Below, one piece after another: positions 35,386 through 44,857 of a stretch of DNA of 64,000 nucleotides. This DNA comes from Anaeromonas sp052088025 (lineage in GTDB: Bacteria > Bacillota > Clostridia > Tissierellales > SIT17). Under the pieces are notes generated by a model. It was not told where the DNA came from. It ran no database searches and saw only the letters and a list, made by a program, of their open reading frames with translations. The DNA lies in NCBI RefSeq assembly GCF_052088025.1, contig NZ_JBQCYD010000005.1:1-64000 (forward strand), read 5' to 3'. The translations under genes were made by a program, and so were the position numbers. The stretch's first letter is position 1, and each line of letters starts with the position of its first letter.

Positions 35386-38300
35386 TTATATATCATTTTT
35401 TCCATTTCTCAAACTATCTATTTTCTCAAATATTTGTTCTAACTTAGTAAGTATCTTGTCTTGACTTATATTATTAAGTTTATATTTCACAGACGGTTTA
35501 CTAGATAAATCAAATGTCATATTTCTACCAAATATCTCATATAAACCATTTATAATCTCTGGAGTCATATTAGAATTTTTATCAAATTCAAGTATAAGCA
35601 TATCATCCTTTTGTGATAAGTTTGTGAACAAGAGTTTATTTGCAAGACCTTTTATATATCCAATCCTAAGTAAATTATCCACAGGCCTTGGAAGATCTCC
35701 ATATCTATCTATTAATTCTTCTAATAAGTCATTATATTCTTCCTTGTTTTCTATTGTTGTAATTCTCTTATACATCCTGATTTTTTGTTCTGTACTTTCA
35801 ATATACCTATCTGGAATAAATCCATCTACACTTATATCAACTGTAGTTTCTACTAAGGATTTGTCTACATTCCCCTTTAGTTTATTTACAGTTTCTTCAA
35901 GGTATTTTACATATAAATCATAGCCTACAAGTGTCATGTGACCATGTTGCTCTGCACCTAAAATATTTCCTGCTCCCCTTATTTCTAAATCCCTCATAGC
36001 AATTTTAAAACCCGATCCAAATTCTGTGAATTCCTTTATGGCCTTTAATCTCTTTTCTGCTACTTCTGTAAGCACCTTATCCTTTTCATAAGTAAAATAA
36101 GCAAAGGCTATTCTATTTGATCTACCAACTCTACCTCTTAATTGGTAAAGTTGAGATAAGCCCATCTTATCTGCATCATGTATTATCATAGTATTTACAT
36201 TTGAAATATCAAGTCCGGTTTCAATTATAGTAGTACATACTAAAACATCATATTCGCCATCCATGAAATCAAGCATTACTTTTTCAAGTTCTCTTTCACT
36301 CATTTGACCATGGCCTACAGCTATTCTTGCTTCAGGTATTAATTCATTTAACCTAGCAGCCATTTTTTTAATCCCACGAACTCTATTATATACAAAATAT
36401 ACCTGACCATTTCTATTGATTTCTTTAATTATAGCTTCGCGGATCATATTCTCCTTATATTCAACCACATAGGTTTGAACCGGATATCTTTCTTCGGGTG
36501 GTTCTTCTATTACTGACATGTCCCTTGCTCCTATAAGGGCCATATGAAGGGTTCTAGGTATTGGTGTAGCTGTTAAGGTTAATACATCTACTGATTCTTT
36601 TATTTCTTTTATACTTTCCTTATGTTTTACTCCAAATCTTTGTTCTTCATCTACTATTAAAAGACCTAGGTCCTTATATTTTACATCTTTATTTAATAAT
36701 CTGTGCGTCCCTACAATTATATCTATATTACCACTTTTAAGATCTCTAATTATCTCTTTTTGCCTCTTAGGTGTCCTAAATCTACTTAGCATTTCTATAT
36801 TGATTGGAAAGTCACTAAATCTCTCTACCATAGTATTAAAATGTTGTTGGGCAAGTATGGTAGTGGGTACAAGTATAGATACTTGTTTTCCGTCTAAGGT
36901 AGCTTTAAATGCTGCCCTTAGTGCTACTTCAGTCTTCCCATATCCTACATCTCCACATAATAACCTATCCATAGGAGAGGGATTTTCCATATCTTCTTTA
37001 ATGTCTTCTATAGATTTAAGTTGATCATTAGTTTCCTCATAAGGAAATGTATCTTCAAATTGATTTTGCCAAGGCTGATCTTTTGAAAAACTAAATCCTT
37101 TCACCGTACTTCTCTTTGCATAGAGTTGTAATAGATCTATTGCCATTTCTTTTATTGCTTTTTTAACTTTGTTTTTTGTTCTAGACCATTCTCCACTGCC
37201 CAGTTTAGATACCTTGGCTTTTCCTGCATCTTGACCAATATATTTTTGTATTAAATCCATTTGTTCTACTGGTATATATAATCGATCTTCTCCTGAATAT
37301 TTAACAGATAAATAATCTTTTTTTATACCATCTACTGCTAATTGTTCCATCCCAATATATTTACCTATACCATGGTTTTCATGTACTACATAATCTCCTA
37401 CTTTTAAATCTCTAAAAGAATTTATTTTCTTTTGATCTTTTTTATCTCTTTTACTTCTTTTTCTTTTTATAGTGCCAAAAACTTCTTTATCACTTATTAT
37501 CATAAATTTAATGTCTGGATATTCAAAGCCTTGAGATATTGTTCCAGGAACTATTACTATCTGTCCTGTTTTAATATCTATGTTATAATCAGAGGAAAAT
37601 GATACTTGTATACCTTCTTCTTTTAAATTATCTCTAAGTCTTTTACCTCTATCTTCAGTGCCTGATAATATAATGATTTTATAGCCTTTATAGGTAAGCC
37701 TATTTAGTTCATCTTTTAATATATCTATTTTATTATGAAAAGCTTGAACAGATTTAGTAGAAATGCTTATTATTTTTTTAGGCTTAAAGTTTTTATTGTT
37801 TTTTAAAAGTCCTGTTATTGTAAGTATGTTCTTTTCTTTTAATAGTTCAATCATGTCTTCATAATCACAAAAAATATTTTTATGAGAATTTAATACTTCC
37901 CCAGATTCATAAAGTTCCCTATACTTTTCTAAGAATTCTTCATTTAATGATTTCATATTTTCATCTATTCTATTTGGTTCATCTATTAAAATAGAAACAT
38001 TATTTTTGAAAAAATCTATTACATTGGATAAATCATTGATCATATATGGAAGAACAATATCTGAGTTTTCTATAGAAAGATTATTATTTATCTTCTCTAT
38101 ATAGAATTCAAATTTATCATTTAATTTTTCTGACTTTAATTCTTCCTTACTATTTTTAAATTTAGATAAAGTTTTCTTCAACTCTTTTTTTATCTGATTT
38201 TCTATATCATTTTTAGAGTCTTCTTCTATGAATATTTCTTTTGCAGGTGTTATTGTAGCTATAGTATAATTTTCTATCGACCTTTGATCCTTCAAACTAA

Positions 38301-38916
38301 ATGTTCTTATAGAATCTACTTCATCATCAAAAAGTTCAATTCTGTAAGGATCTTCACTTGTGGTAGGGAAAAAATCAATTATTCCACCCCTTATACTAAA
38401 TTGAGCCTCACTTTCTATCATGTCAACTCTTTCGTATCCTTGAATTACTAATGAATTTATAATATCATTTAATATTAATTTTTCTCCGAACTTTATTTCT
38501 TTTTTATATTTTTTAAATATATTCTTCTTCATAACCCTATTTAATATTGATTCCATAGATGCAACCACTATTATATTTTCATCATTTATAAGTTTATCAA
38601 GTACTTTTATCCTTTGATTTGATATATCATTACTTACTGCATCAAAATCATAAAGCACTAATTGACGCGATGGAAAAAGCTCAGAATTTTTCACATCAAA
38701 TAATGCTAAATCTTCTATTATAGATTTAGCTCTTAATTCATCATAAGTTATTATAAGTACCTGTCTTTTCATGTCTTCTTTCATAGCATATGCCATGTGA
38801 GATATGTTTTCTCTTGATAAGCCATGAAGGGATATTGGTGATATATCTTTTTTAAAATCTTTTATTATTTCATTATAAGAAGAAAGATTTTTTAGTTGTT
38901 CTTTAAATACATTCAT
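35386..38916 (-). CDS. mfd: Transcription-repair coupling factor
   Basis: Mfd removes RNA polymerase stalled at DNA lesions and recruits UvrA. The 1176 residues include the UvrB-like N-terminal modules, the RNA-polymerase-interacting region (GDYVVHENHGIGKYIGMEQL, about 500), and the RecG-like motor with GDVGYGKTEVALRAAF (Walker A), VDEEQRFGVKHKE (DEEQ) and TATPIPRTL. QLRGRVGRSNRIAFAYF and the C-terminal TRCF domain follow. Length is standard. It is 66 bases after pth, with a conserved-looking hairpin between them. Confidence 0.97.
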   Translation of the reverse strand: MNVFKEQLKNLSSYNEIIKDFKKDISPISLHGLSRENISHMAYAMKEDMKRQVLIITYDELRAKSIIEDLALFDVKNSELFPSRQLVLYDFDAVSNDISNQRIKVLDKLINDENIIVVASMESILNRVMKKNIFKKYKKEIKFGEKLILNDIINSLVIQGYERVDMIESEAQFSIRGGIIDFFPTTSEDPYRIELFDDEVDSIRTFSLKDQRSIENYTIATITPAKEIFIEEDSKNDIENQIKKELKKTLSKFKNSKEELKSEKLNDKFEFYIEKINNNLSIENSDIVLPYMINDLSNVIDFFKNNVSILIDEPNRIDENMKSLNEEFLEKYRELYESGEVLNSHKNIFCDYEDMIELLKEKNILTITGLLKNNKNFKPKKIISISTKSVQAFHNKIDILKDELNRLTYKGYKIIILSGTEDRGKRLRDNLKEEGIQVSFSSDYNIDIKTGQIVIVPGTISQGFEYPDIKFMIISDKEVFGTIKRKRSKRDKKDQKKINSFRDLKVGDYVVHENHGIGKYIGMEQLAVDGIKKDYLSVKYSGEDRLYIPVEQMDLIQKYIGQDAGKAKVSKLGSGEWSRTKNKVKKAIKEMAIDLLQLYAKRSTVKGFSFSKDQPWQNQFEDTFPYEETNDQLKSIEDIKEDMENPSPMDRLLCGDVGYGKTEVALRAAFKATLDGKQVSILVPTTILAQQHFNTMVERFSDFPINIEMLSRFRTPKRQKEIIRDLKSGNIDIIVGTHRLLNKDVKYKDLGLLIVDEEQRFGVKHKESIKEIKESVDVLTLTATPIPRTLHMALIGARDMSVIEEPPEERYPVQTYVVEYKENMIREAIIKEINRNGQVYFVYNRVRGIKKMAARLNELIPEARIAVGHGQMSERELEKVMLDFMDGEYDVLVCTTIIETGLDISNVNTMIIHDADKMGLSQLYQLRGRVGRSNRIAFAYFTYEKDKVLTEVAEKRLKAIKEFTEFGSGFKIAMRDLEIRGAGNILGAEQHGHMTLVGYDLYVKYLEETVNKLKGNVDKSLVETTVDISVDGFIPDRYIESTEQKIRMYKRITTIENKEEYNDLLEELIDRYGDLPRPVDNLLRIGYIKGLANKLLFTNLSQKDDMLILEFDKNSNMTPEIINGLYEIFGRNMTFDLSSKPSVKYKLNNISQDKILTKLEQIFEKIDSLRNGKNDI

Positions 38917-38940
38917 ATACTCGCTCCTTAAATACCTTTA

Positions 38941-38962
38941 GCCTAGGATGACTATCCTAGGC
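38941..38962. repeat. G/C-rich perfect hairpin between pth and mfd
   Basis: GCCTAGGAT-GACT-ATCCTAGGC is a perfect nine-base-arm dyad, extendable with one bulge on each side. There is no T-run on either strand. It may be an RNA stability element, processing site or operator. Confidence 0.6.
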
Positions 38963-38981
38963 CTAATAAGCATTCATTTGT

Positions 38982-39551
38982 TTAACTATTATATATATTC
39001 ATTGCTTTTTCTAAATCTGTATTCATTATTTCTTCTATTGCTTTAGATGCTCTTAAAATACTATCATCTACTAATTCTCTAGCTTCTTTACTAAAAGCTC
39101 CAAGTACATGATTTATTAAATCTTTTTCACCACTTGGTTTACCTATTCCTATTCTAATCCTTGGAAAATTATCATCCTTTAAATGATATATTATAGATTT
39201 CATACCATTATGACTTCCTGCACTACCTTTTTTTCTAATTCTAATATTTCCTATTGGTATATCTATATCATCATATACTACTATGATATTTTCTATGGGT
39301 ATTTTATAAAAATCAGCAAAACCTCTAACTGATATTCCACTGTTATTCATATATGTTTGAGGTTTTATAAGTATTACCTTTTCTCCATTTATAGTTATTT
39401 CACCATATAGTGATTGATGTTTAATTTTTTCTACTTTTACATTTAATTTTTCTGCTAATAAATTAATCATGTCAAAACCTACATTATGTTTAGTATCCCT
39501 ATACTTTTTGCCCGGATTTCCAAGCCCTACTACTAAATACAATTCTTTCAC
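38982..39551 (-). CDS. pth: Peptidyl-tRNA hydrolase
   Basis: Pth recycles tRNA from peptidyl-tRNA dropped by ribosomes. The 189 residues have VVGLGNPGKKYRDTKHNVGFDMI with the catalytic His, PQTYMNNSGISV, VYDDIDIP and GSAGSHNGMKSI. It is nine bases after prs, in the usual glmU-prs-pth-mfd order (a ctc gene between prs and pth is absent). Confidence 0.95.
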   Translation of the reverse strand: MKELYLVVGLGNPGKKYRDTKHNVGFDMINLLAEKLNVKVEKIKHQSLYGEITINGEKVILIKPQTYMNNSGISVRGFADFYKIPIENIIVVYDDIDIPIGNIRIRKKGSAGSHNGMKSIIYHLKDDNFPRIRIGIGKPSGEKDLINHVLGAFSKEARELVDDSILRASKAIEEIMNTDLEKAMNIYNS

Positions 39552-39559
39552 TCCTTGGT

Positions 39560-40513
39560 TTACTTAAAAAGTTTACTTACTGATTTATTTGAGTAGATTC
39601 TATTTATTGCATCTGCAAATAATGGAGCTATTGATACAATTTCTATTTTATCTATTTGTTTTTCTTCTGATAAAGGTATTGAATCTGTTATTATCAATTT
39701 TTCTATAACTGATTCTTCTAATCTTTCTATAGCAGGGCCTGATAAAACAGCATGAGTACAAGCAGCATATACTTTGTTAGCTCCAAAATCTTTAAGTACC
39801 TTTGCAGCTTTTGCCATTGAACCTGCTGTATCTATTATATCATCTATTATTATTACATCTTTACCTTTAACATCACCTATAACATTCATAACTTCAGATA
39901 CATTTGCTTTTGGTCTTCTTTTTTCTATTATTGCTATAGGTAAATCTACAATAGATGCAAAGTTACGAGCACGTCTTACTCCACCTATATCTGGAGATAC
40001 TATTACAGTATCTTTGTTTATTCTATCCTTTTTTATACAATCCTTTGCAAGTATTGGCACTCCTAATAAATGATCTACTGGTATATTGAAGTATCCTTGA
40101 AGCTGAGTTGCATGTAAGTCCATTGTAACTACTCTATCTGCTCCTGCTACTGATATCAAATCTGCTATAAGTTTAGATGTGATAGGATCTCTTGCTTTTA
40201 CCTTTCTATCTTGTCTTGCATATCCATAGTAAGGTATAACAGCATTGATTCTACCTGCTGATGCTCTTTTTAGTGCATCTATCATTATCAACATTTCCAT
40301 AAGATTTTCATTTACAGGAGGATTTGTAGGTTGTATTACAAATACATCTGCTCCCCTTACCGTTTCATTGATGTTTACAGATATCTCTCCATCACTAAAC
40401 CTAGTTACTTCTGAATCACCTAAAGGTACTCCTGCTGCTTTTGAAATTTTTTCAGCTAATTCTTTATTTGCATTACCAGAAAAAATCTTTATGTCTCTTC
40501 CCATTACTTGCAT
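39560..40513 (-). CDS. prs: Ribose-phosphate pyrophosphokinase
   Basis: Prs makes PRPP from ribose 5-phosphate and ATP for purine, pyrimidine, His and Trp synthesis. The 317 residues hold RADVFVIQ-type QPTNPPVNENLMEMLIMIDALKRASA, the flexible loop YYGYARQDRKVKARDPITSKLIADL, DLHATQLQGYFNIPVDHL and the PRPP-binding VIIIDDIIDTAGS. The start follows AGGAGG at good spacing. It is 22 bases downstream of glmU and probably co-transcribed. Confidence 0.97.
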   Translation of the reverse strand: MQVMGRDIKIFSGNANKELAEKISKAAGVPLGDSEVTRFSDGEISVNINETVRGADVFVIQPTNPPVNENLMEMLIMIDALKRASAGRINAVIPYYGYARQDRKVKARDPITSKLIADLISVAGADRVVTMDLHATQLQGYFNIPVDHLLGVPILAKDCIKKDRINKDTVIVSPDIGGVRRARNFASIVDLPIAIIEKRRPKANVSEVMNVIGDVKGKDVIIIDDIIDTAGSMAKAAKVLKDFGANKVYAACTHAVLSGPAIERLEESVIEKLIITDSIPLSEEKQIDKIEIVSIAPLFADAINRIYSNKSVSKLFK

Positions 40514-40535
40514 TATATATCCTCCTAATAGTTTG

Positions 40536-41912
40536 TTATTTATTTTTTTTATTAAATACCCAATTTGATTTATTTACTTGCCTTGCGCGAGCTATAGATA
40601 AATCTCCTTCTCTTACTTCATCTGTAATAGTAGATCCTGCTGCAATATAGCCATGATCTCTAACTATTACTGGTGCTACTAAGTTAGAATTACTTCCTAT
40701 AAAAGCATTATTTCCTACTGTGGATCTGAATTTATTTCTACCATCATAATTTACAAATACTACTCCACAGCCTATATTTACATTTTCTCCAACATCAGCA
40801 TCTCCTACATATGAAAGATGTGATGCTTTAGAGTTATCTCCTATAGTAGCATTTTTAATTTCTACAAAGTCACCGATTTTAACATTTTTACCTATATTAC
40901 TTTTTGGCCTTAAATATGCATTTGGACCTATATTAGTATCATCATCTACAAAACTTTCTATAAGCGTGGATGACTTTATATTTATTCTATCACTGATTAT
41001 AGTATCTGTGATACTTGTACTTCCTTCAATTACACAGTCACATCCAATTTTAGTTTTACCTTTTAAGATTGTTCCAGGATAAATTATTGTATCTCTTCCT
41101 ATTTCTACACTTTTTTCTATATAAGTATTTTTAGGATCTATTAATGTAACCCCATTTAACATGTGATAATCATTAATTTTTTCTCTCATAATTTCTTCCG
41201 CTTGTGATAATTGAATTTTAGAATTTACTCCAAGTATTTCTTTATTATCCTTTAAAATATATCCATCTACGTTATAACCTTTATCAGATAATATCTTTAT
41301 AGTATCTGTTATATAATATTCATTTTGAGAGTTTTCATTTGTTAAACTCTTTAGTGCATATTTTAAAGCACTACCTTTAAACATAAAAATTCCAGAATTT
41401 ATTTCTTTTATTTCTCTTTCTATTTCTGTTGCATCTTTATGTTCTATTATACCTATTATATTCCCATTTTCTTGTCTTTTTATTCTACCATAGCCTGTTG
41501 TATCTTCAAATTCTGCTGTTAAAACTACAGCATCTAAATCATATTTATTGCTATAATCTACAAGTTCCTTTAAAGTTTCACCTTCTATCAAAGGAGTATC
41601 TCCTGTAAGTATTATAACTTTATCAGAATCAGATATATGCTCCTCTGCTTGCATAACTGCAAAGCCTGTCCCATATGGTTCATTTTCACCAATAGGTTGA
41701 TTTTCAAATACTATGTTTTCTCCTTGTAAAATATCTTTAACTTTTTCTTTGCCATGTCCTACAATTACTATATTTTTCTCACAACCAGCTTCTTCAGCTG
41801 CATCAATTACATGACCTGCCATAGGTTTTCCACATACATTATGTGCTACTTTTGGTATGTTTGAATTCATTCTAGTTCCTTCACCAGCTGCAAGTATTAC
41901 AGAAATTATCAT
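40536..41912 (-). CDS. glmU: Bifunctional GlcNAc-1-phosphate uridyltransferase / glucosamine-1-phosphate acetyltransferase
   Basis: GlmU makes UDP-GlcNAc, the entry compound for peptidoglycan. The 458 residues have the nucleotidyltransferase motif LAAGEGTRM near the start (SVILAAGEGTRMNS), GDTPLI, EHKDAT and an N-terminal domain of ~225 residues. A left-handed beta-helix of hexapeptide repeats follows (YIEKSVEIGRDTIIYPGTILKG ... HLSYVGDADVGENVNIGCGVVFVNYDG), with the catalytic His of the acetyltransferase. It lies 120 bases after spoVG, beyond a terminator. Confidence 0.97.
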   Translation of the reverse strand: MIISVILAAGEGTRMNSNIPKVAHNVCGKPMAGHVIDAAEEAGCEKNIVIVGHGKEKVKDILQGENIVFENQPIGENEPYGTGFAVMQAEEHISDSDKVIILTGDTPLIEGETLKELVDYSNKYDLDAVVLTAEFEDTTGYGRIKRQENGNIIGIIEHKDATEIEREIKEINSGIFMFKGSALKYALKSLTNENSQNEYYITDTIKILSDKGYNVDGYILKDNKEILGVNSKIQLSQAEEIMREKINDYHMLNGVTLIDPKNTYIEKSVEIGRDTIIYPGTILKGKTKIGCDCVIEGSTSITDTIISDRINIKSSTLIESFVDDDTNIGPNAYLRPKSNIGKNVKIGDFVEIKNATIGDNSKASHLSYVGDADVGENVNIGCGVVFVNYDGRNKFRSTVGNNAFIGSNSNLVAPVIVRDHGYIAAGSTITDEVREGDLSIARARQVNKSNWVFNKKNK

Positions 41913-41989
41913 TTTAACACCTCTATTATTAAAATCTCTTTTTCCATATATATTATAACAGAAAGATAGGATATTTTATAGGGCAAAGT

Positions 41990-42024
41990 AAAAAAGATAC
42001 CTAAATATAGATAAAGGTATCTTT
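41990..42024 (-). terminator. Terminator after spoVG
   Basis: AAAGATACC-loop-GGTATCTTTTTT on the minus strand, just after the spoVG stop. Confidence 0.8.
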
Positions 42025-42033
42025 AAGATTTAA

Positions 42034-42318
42034 TTAAGCATTAACTAATTCTTCTTGTTTTTCATTTAATTCTATTTCATATTCTTTAAACACTGCCTCT
42101 TGAATTCTCATTCTAGTATCTGAATTAATAGGGTGGGATACATCTCTAAACTCTCCATCAGCCATTTTTCTACTTGGCATAGCTACAAACAGACCATTTA
42201 TCCCCTCTATTACTTTGATATCATGAACTACAAATTCATGATCAAATGTTACAGAAACTATTGCTTTCATTTTACCTGTTTCATTTATCTTTCTAATTCT
42301 TACGTCAGTTACCTCCAT
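42034..42318 (-). CDS. spoVG: Regulator SpoVG
   Basis: SpoVG is a small DNA/RNA-binding regulator that affects septation, cell envelope and sporulation. The 94 residues start at MEVTDVRIRKINETGKMKAIVSVTFDHEFVVHDIKVIEG, nearly as in B. subtilis; GLFVAMPSRKMADGEFRDVSHPINS is invariant in the family. The start is ATG 42318 with AGGGGGTG upstream, not the ATG seven codons earlier. It lies between purR and glmU; yabJ is missing from the usual purR-yabJ-spoVG order. Confidence 0.95.
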   Translation of the reverse strand: MEVTDVRIRKINETGKMKAIVSVTFDHEFVVHDIKVIEGINGLFVAMPSRKMADGEFRDVSHPINSDTRMRIQEAVFKEYEIELNEKQEELVNA

Positions 42319-42444
42319 CTCTTTACACCCCCTAAGCATTATAGATGATAGAATTATTTTACTTACTATCTATATTCTCTATAAATCCTCAAATTCCTTC
42401 TTTTTTTATGAAATTAATTTGATTTTTTTTAATATTTAAAAATA

Positions 42445-43263
42445 TTAAAAAATTTCTTGATTTGGCTCTATTTCAATTTCATGTTTTTCTGGATTCATAC
42501 TCTTTAAATTTAATAGGGCTGTATAATCATCTATTAATTTTTCTTTTGGTTCAGGTGTATTTATAACTACTCCAATACCTACAACTTCTGCCTTAAATTC
42601 TTTCATCATATCTCTCATTCCTCTTGCAGTTCCTCCAGCTTTCATAAAGTCATCTATTATCAAAACTCTAGAGTTCTCTTTCATTGCTTTTTTAGATAAA
42701 AACATAGTTTGTATTTTATTGGTAGAACCTGATATATAATTTATACTTACTGTAGCTCCTTCTGTGACTTTTAAATCTTTTCTTATTATTATTAGTGGCA
42801 CATTTAGTATTTTTGCTGTCATGCTAGCAAGAGGTATCCCTTTAGTTTCAACAGTCACTACATAATCTATATTTTTATCCCAAAATTTAGTAGCAAATAT
42901 TCTGCTCATTTTATATGATATATTAGGTGAATAAAGTAAATCTGACATATATATAAATCCACCTGTTATCATTCTTTCTGGATCCATAAATTTATTGGAT
43001 ATATCCTTTAAAAATATCTCGGCATTTTCATTTGAAATAGTAGGTATAAACTTAACACCACCACTTGCACCAGCTATTGTAACAATTTTACCTAAATCTA
43101 ATGTTTCTACTAGTTCTTTTATCATCATGATATCTTCACTTATACTTGACTTTGCAGTATCAAATATATTATTAAAATAATTATAAGTAAATATTTCATT
43201 TGTTCTTTCTGTAAGTATATTCATTATTACTGCTAATCTATCTTTTCTATTAAACTTTTTCAC
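42445..43263 (-). CDS. purR: Purine operon repressor
   Basis: PurR represses purine genes and senses PRPP. The ~272 residues have an N-terminal winged helix (about 1-70; KFNRKDRLAVIMNILT ... AKSSISEDI) and a phosphoribosyltransferase-like domain with VLIIDDFMKAGGTARGM, the PRPP loop. I use GTG 43263 (MKKFNRKDRL), because AAGGAGTG stands at correct spacing, and this agrees with the known family start; the longer frame would begin upstream of that site. A sigma-A promoter is at 43304-43332. Confidence 0.9.
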   Translation of the reverse strand: MKKFNRKDRLAVIMNILTERTNEIFTYNYFNNIFDTAKSSISEDIMMIKELVETLDLGKIVTIAGASGGVKFIPTISNENAEIFLKDISNKFMDPERMITGGFIYMSDLLYSPNISYKMSRIFATKFWDKNIDYVVTVETKGIPLASMTAKILNVPLIIIRKDLKVTEGATVSINYISGSTNKIQTMFLSKKAMKENSRVLIIDDFMKAGGTARGMRDMMKEFKAEVVGIGVVINTPEPKEKLIDDYTALLNLKSMNPEKHEIEIEPNQEIF

Positions 43264-43303
43264 AAAATTCACTCCTTGACGAATAATAAACTCTATTAAT
43301 TCT

Positions 43304-43332
43304 ATTTTATTCGTTTTTGAGATATTTATCAA
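43304..43332 (-). promoter_or_regulatory. Sigma-A promoter for purR
   Basis: TTGATA, a 17-base spacer and TAAAAT on the minus strand, about 40 bases before the chosen GTG start. Confidence 0.55.
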
Positions 43333-43362
43333 TGATATTAGCTTTTTATTTTATATATTTTT

Positions 43363-43401
43363 AACTTGTGATATAATCTTGAAGTGTAGATATCACAAGT
43401 T
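43363..43401. promoter_or_regulatory. Inverted repeat over the murC promoter
   Basis: AACTTGTGATAT and its exact complement ATATCACAAGTT (12-base arms) are separated by 15 bases. The left arm overlaps an extended -10 box (TGATATAAT, TATAAT at 43372-43377) of the plus-strand murC promoter. The repeat could be an operator, or a hairpin in the short 5' leader. Confidence 0.6.
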
Positions 43402-43441
43402 TTGGAAATAATAGATGTAATATAAATTAGGAGGAAATTTT

Positions 43442-44827
43442 ATGTTAAATTTTGATATAGATAAATCAAATTACAAAAAAATACATTTTATAGGAATTGG
43501 CGGTATTAGTATGAGTGGTCTTGCTCATATTTTATTAAATAAAAATTACACAGTTACAGGTTCCGACATGAATGATTCTAATATAATAGAAAAATTAAGA
43601 GATGATGGGGCTATTATACATATTGGACATGATTCTAATAATATAAATGATGTAGACTTGATAGTATATACTTCAGCTATAGGTGAAGATAATCCAGAAT
43701 ATGCCTTTGCAAAAGAAAATGATATACCTATGATGGATAGAGCAACTTTTCTTGGAGAGATCATGAGAGGATATAAAAATTCTATAGCAGTAGCTGGAAC
43801 TCATGGAAAAACGAGTACAACAGGAATGATATCATCAATACTTGTAAATTCAAAAATAGACTCAACTATTCTTTTAGGTGGAGAATTAGATTGTATTGAT
43901 GGAAATGTTAAAATTGGAAATAATGAATTACTACTTACAGAAGCTTGTGAGTATAGGGGCAATTTCTTGAAATTCAACCCTACAGTAGGAATAATATTAA
44001 ATATAGATGAAGATCATCTAGATTATTTTACTGGTATTGAACATATTAAAGATACCTTTAAAGAATTCATAGATTTGATACCTAATACCGGCTCTTTAAT
44101 AGTAAATGGTGATGATAGTAATGTTAAAGATATAATTAGTAAGGATAGAAAAAATGTCATAAGGTTTGGTCTTTCAAGAGAAAATGATTATTATGCAGAC
44201 AATATAAAATATGACAAGAAGGGCTATGGAAGCTTTGATTTATATATTAATAATGAATTTATTTCAAATATAAAACTCAATGTTGTAGGTGAACATAATA
44301 TATTAAATTCCCTATCATCGATTGCTGCTACTTATGTTTCTGGTGTTGAAATAGATGTTATTAAAAGTGGTCTTGAAACTTTTGTAGGTACTCATAGAAG
44401 GTTTGAAGATAAAGGAATAGTTTCTGGAATACAAATAATAGATGATTATGCTCATCATCCGACAGAAATCAAAGCTACCCTAAGTTCTATAGGAGATATT
44501 TATAAGAATATTTATTGTGTTTTTCAACCGCATACTTATACAAGAACCAAATCACTTTTAAAGGAATTTGGAAAATGCTTCATAGGAGTAGATCAAGTGA
44601 TTGTTACAGATATATATGCAGCAAGGGAGAAAGATACAGGAATAGTGAATTCCAAACAATTAGTTGATGAGATAAATAATAACGGAGTAAAGAGTGTTTT
44701 TATAAATACTTTTGAAGAAACCCTAGATTTCCTAGAAAAAACTGTGGATAAAGGTGATTTAATCATCACTGTAGGTGCAGGAGATGTGTATAAGATTGGG
44801 GATATGTTTAAAGAAATAAAAAGATAA
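43442..44827 (+). CDS. murC: UDP-N-acetylmuramate--L-alanine ligase
   Basis: MurC adds the first amino acid to the peptidoglycan stem. The 461 residues have the N-terminal HFIGIGGISMSGLAHIL (UDP-binding), the ATP loop VAGTHGKTSTTGMI near 115, and DDYAHHPTEIKATL in the C-terminal domain. GGAGG lies nine bases before the start. It is the first of the few plus-strand genes and diverges from purR; a shared regulatory repeat lies between them. MurC is single-gene here, with a strong terminator behind it. Confidence 0.97.
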   Translation: MLNFDIDKSNYKKIHFIGIGGISMSGLAHILLNKNYTVTGSDMNDSNIIEKLRDDGAIIHIGHDSNNINDVDLIVYTSAIGEDNPEYAFAKENDIPMMDRATFLGEIMRGYKNSIAVAGTHGKTSTTGMISSILVNSKIDSTILLGGELDCIDGNVKIGNNELLLTEACEYRGNFLKFNPTVGIILNIDEDHLDYFTGIEHIKDTFKEFIDLIPNTGSLIVNGDDSNVKDIISKDRKNVIRFGLSRENDYYADNIKYDKKGYGSFDLYINNEFISNIKLNVVGEHNILNSLSSIAATYVSGVEIDVIKSGLETFVGTHRRFEDKGIVSGIQIIDDYAHHPTEIKATLSSIGDIYKNIYCVFQPHTYTRTKSLLKEFGKCFIGVDQVIVTDIYAAREKDTGIVNSKQLVDEINNNGVKSVFINTFEETLDFLEKTVDKGDLIITVGAGDVYKIGDMFKEIKR

Positions 44828-44857
44828 GAATTCCCAAAGGGGAATTCTTATCTTTTT
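44821..44857. terminator. Bidirectional terminator between murC and the LCP gene
   Basis: AAGATAAGAATTCCC pairs with GGGAATTCTTATCTT (15 bp), with T's on the plus strand and an A/T-rich run on the other side. It overlaps the end of murC. Confidence 0.85.
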
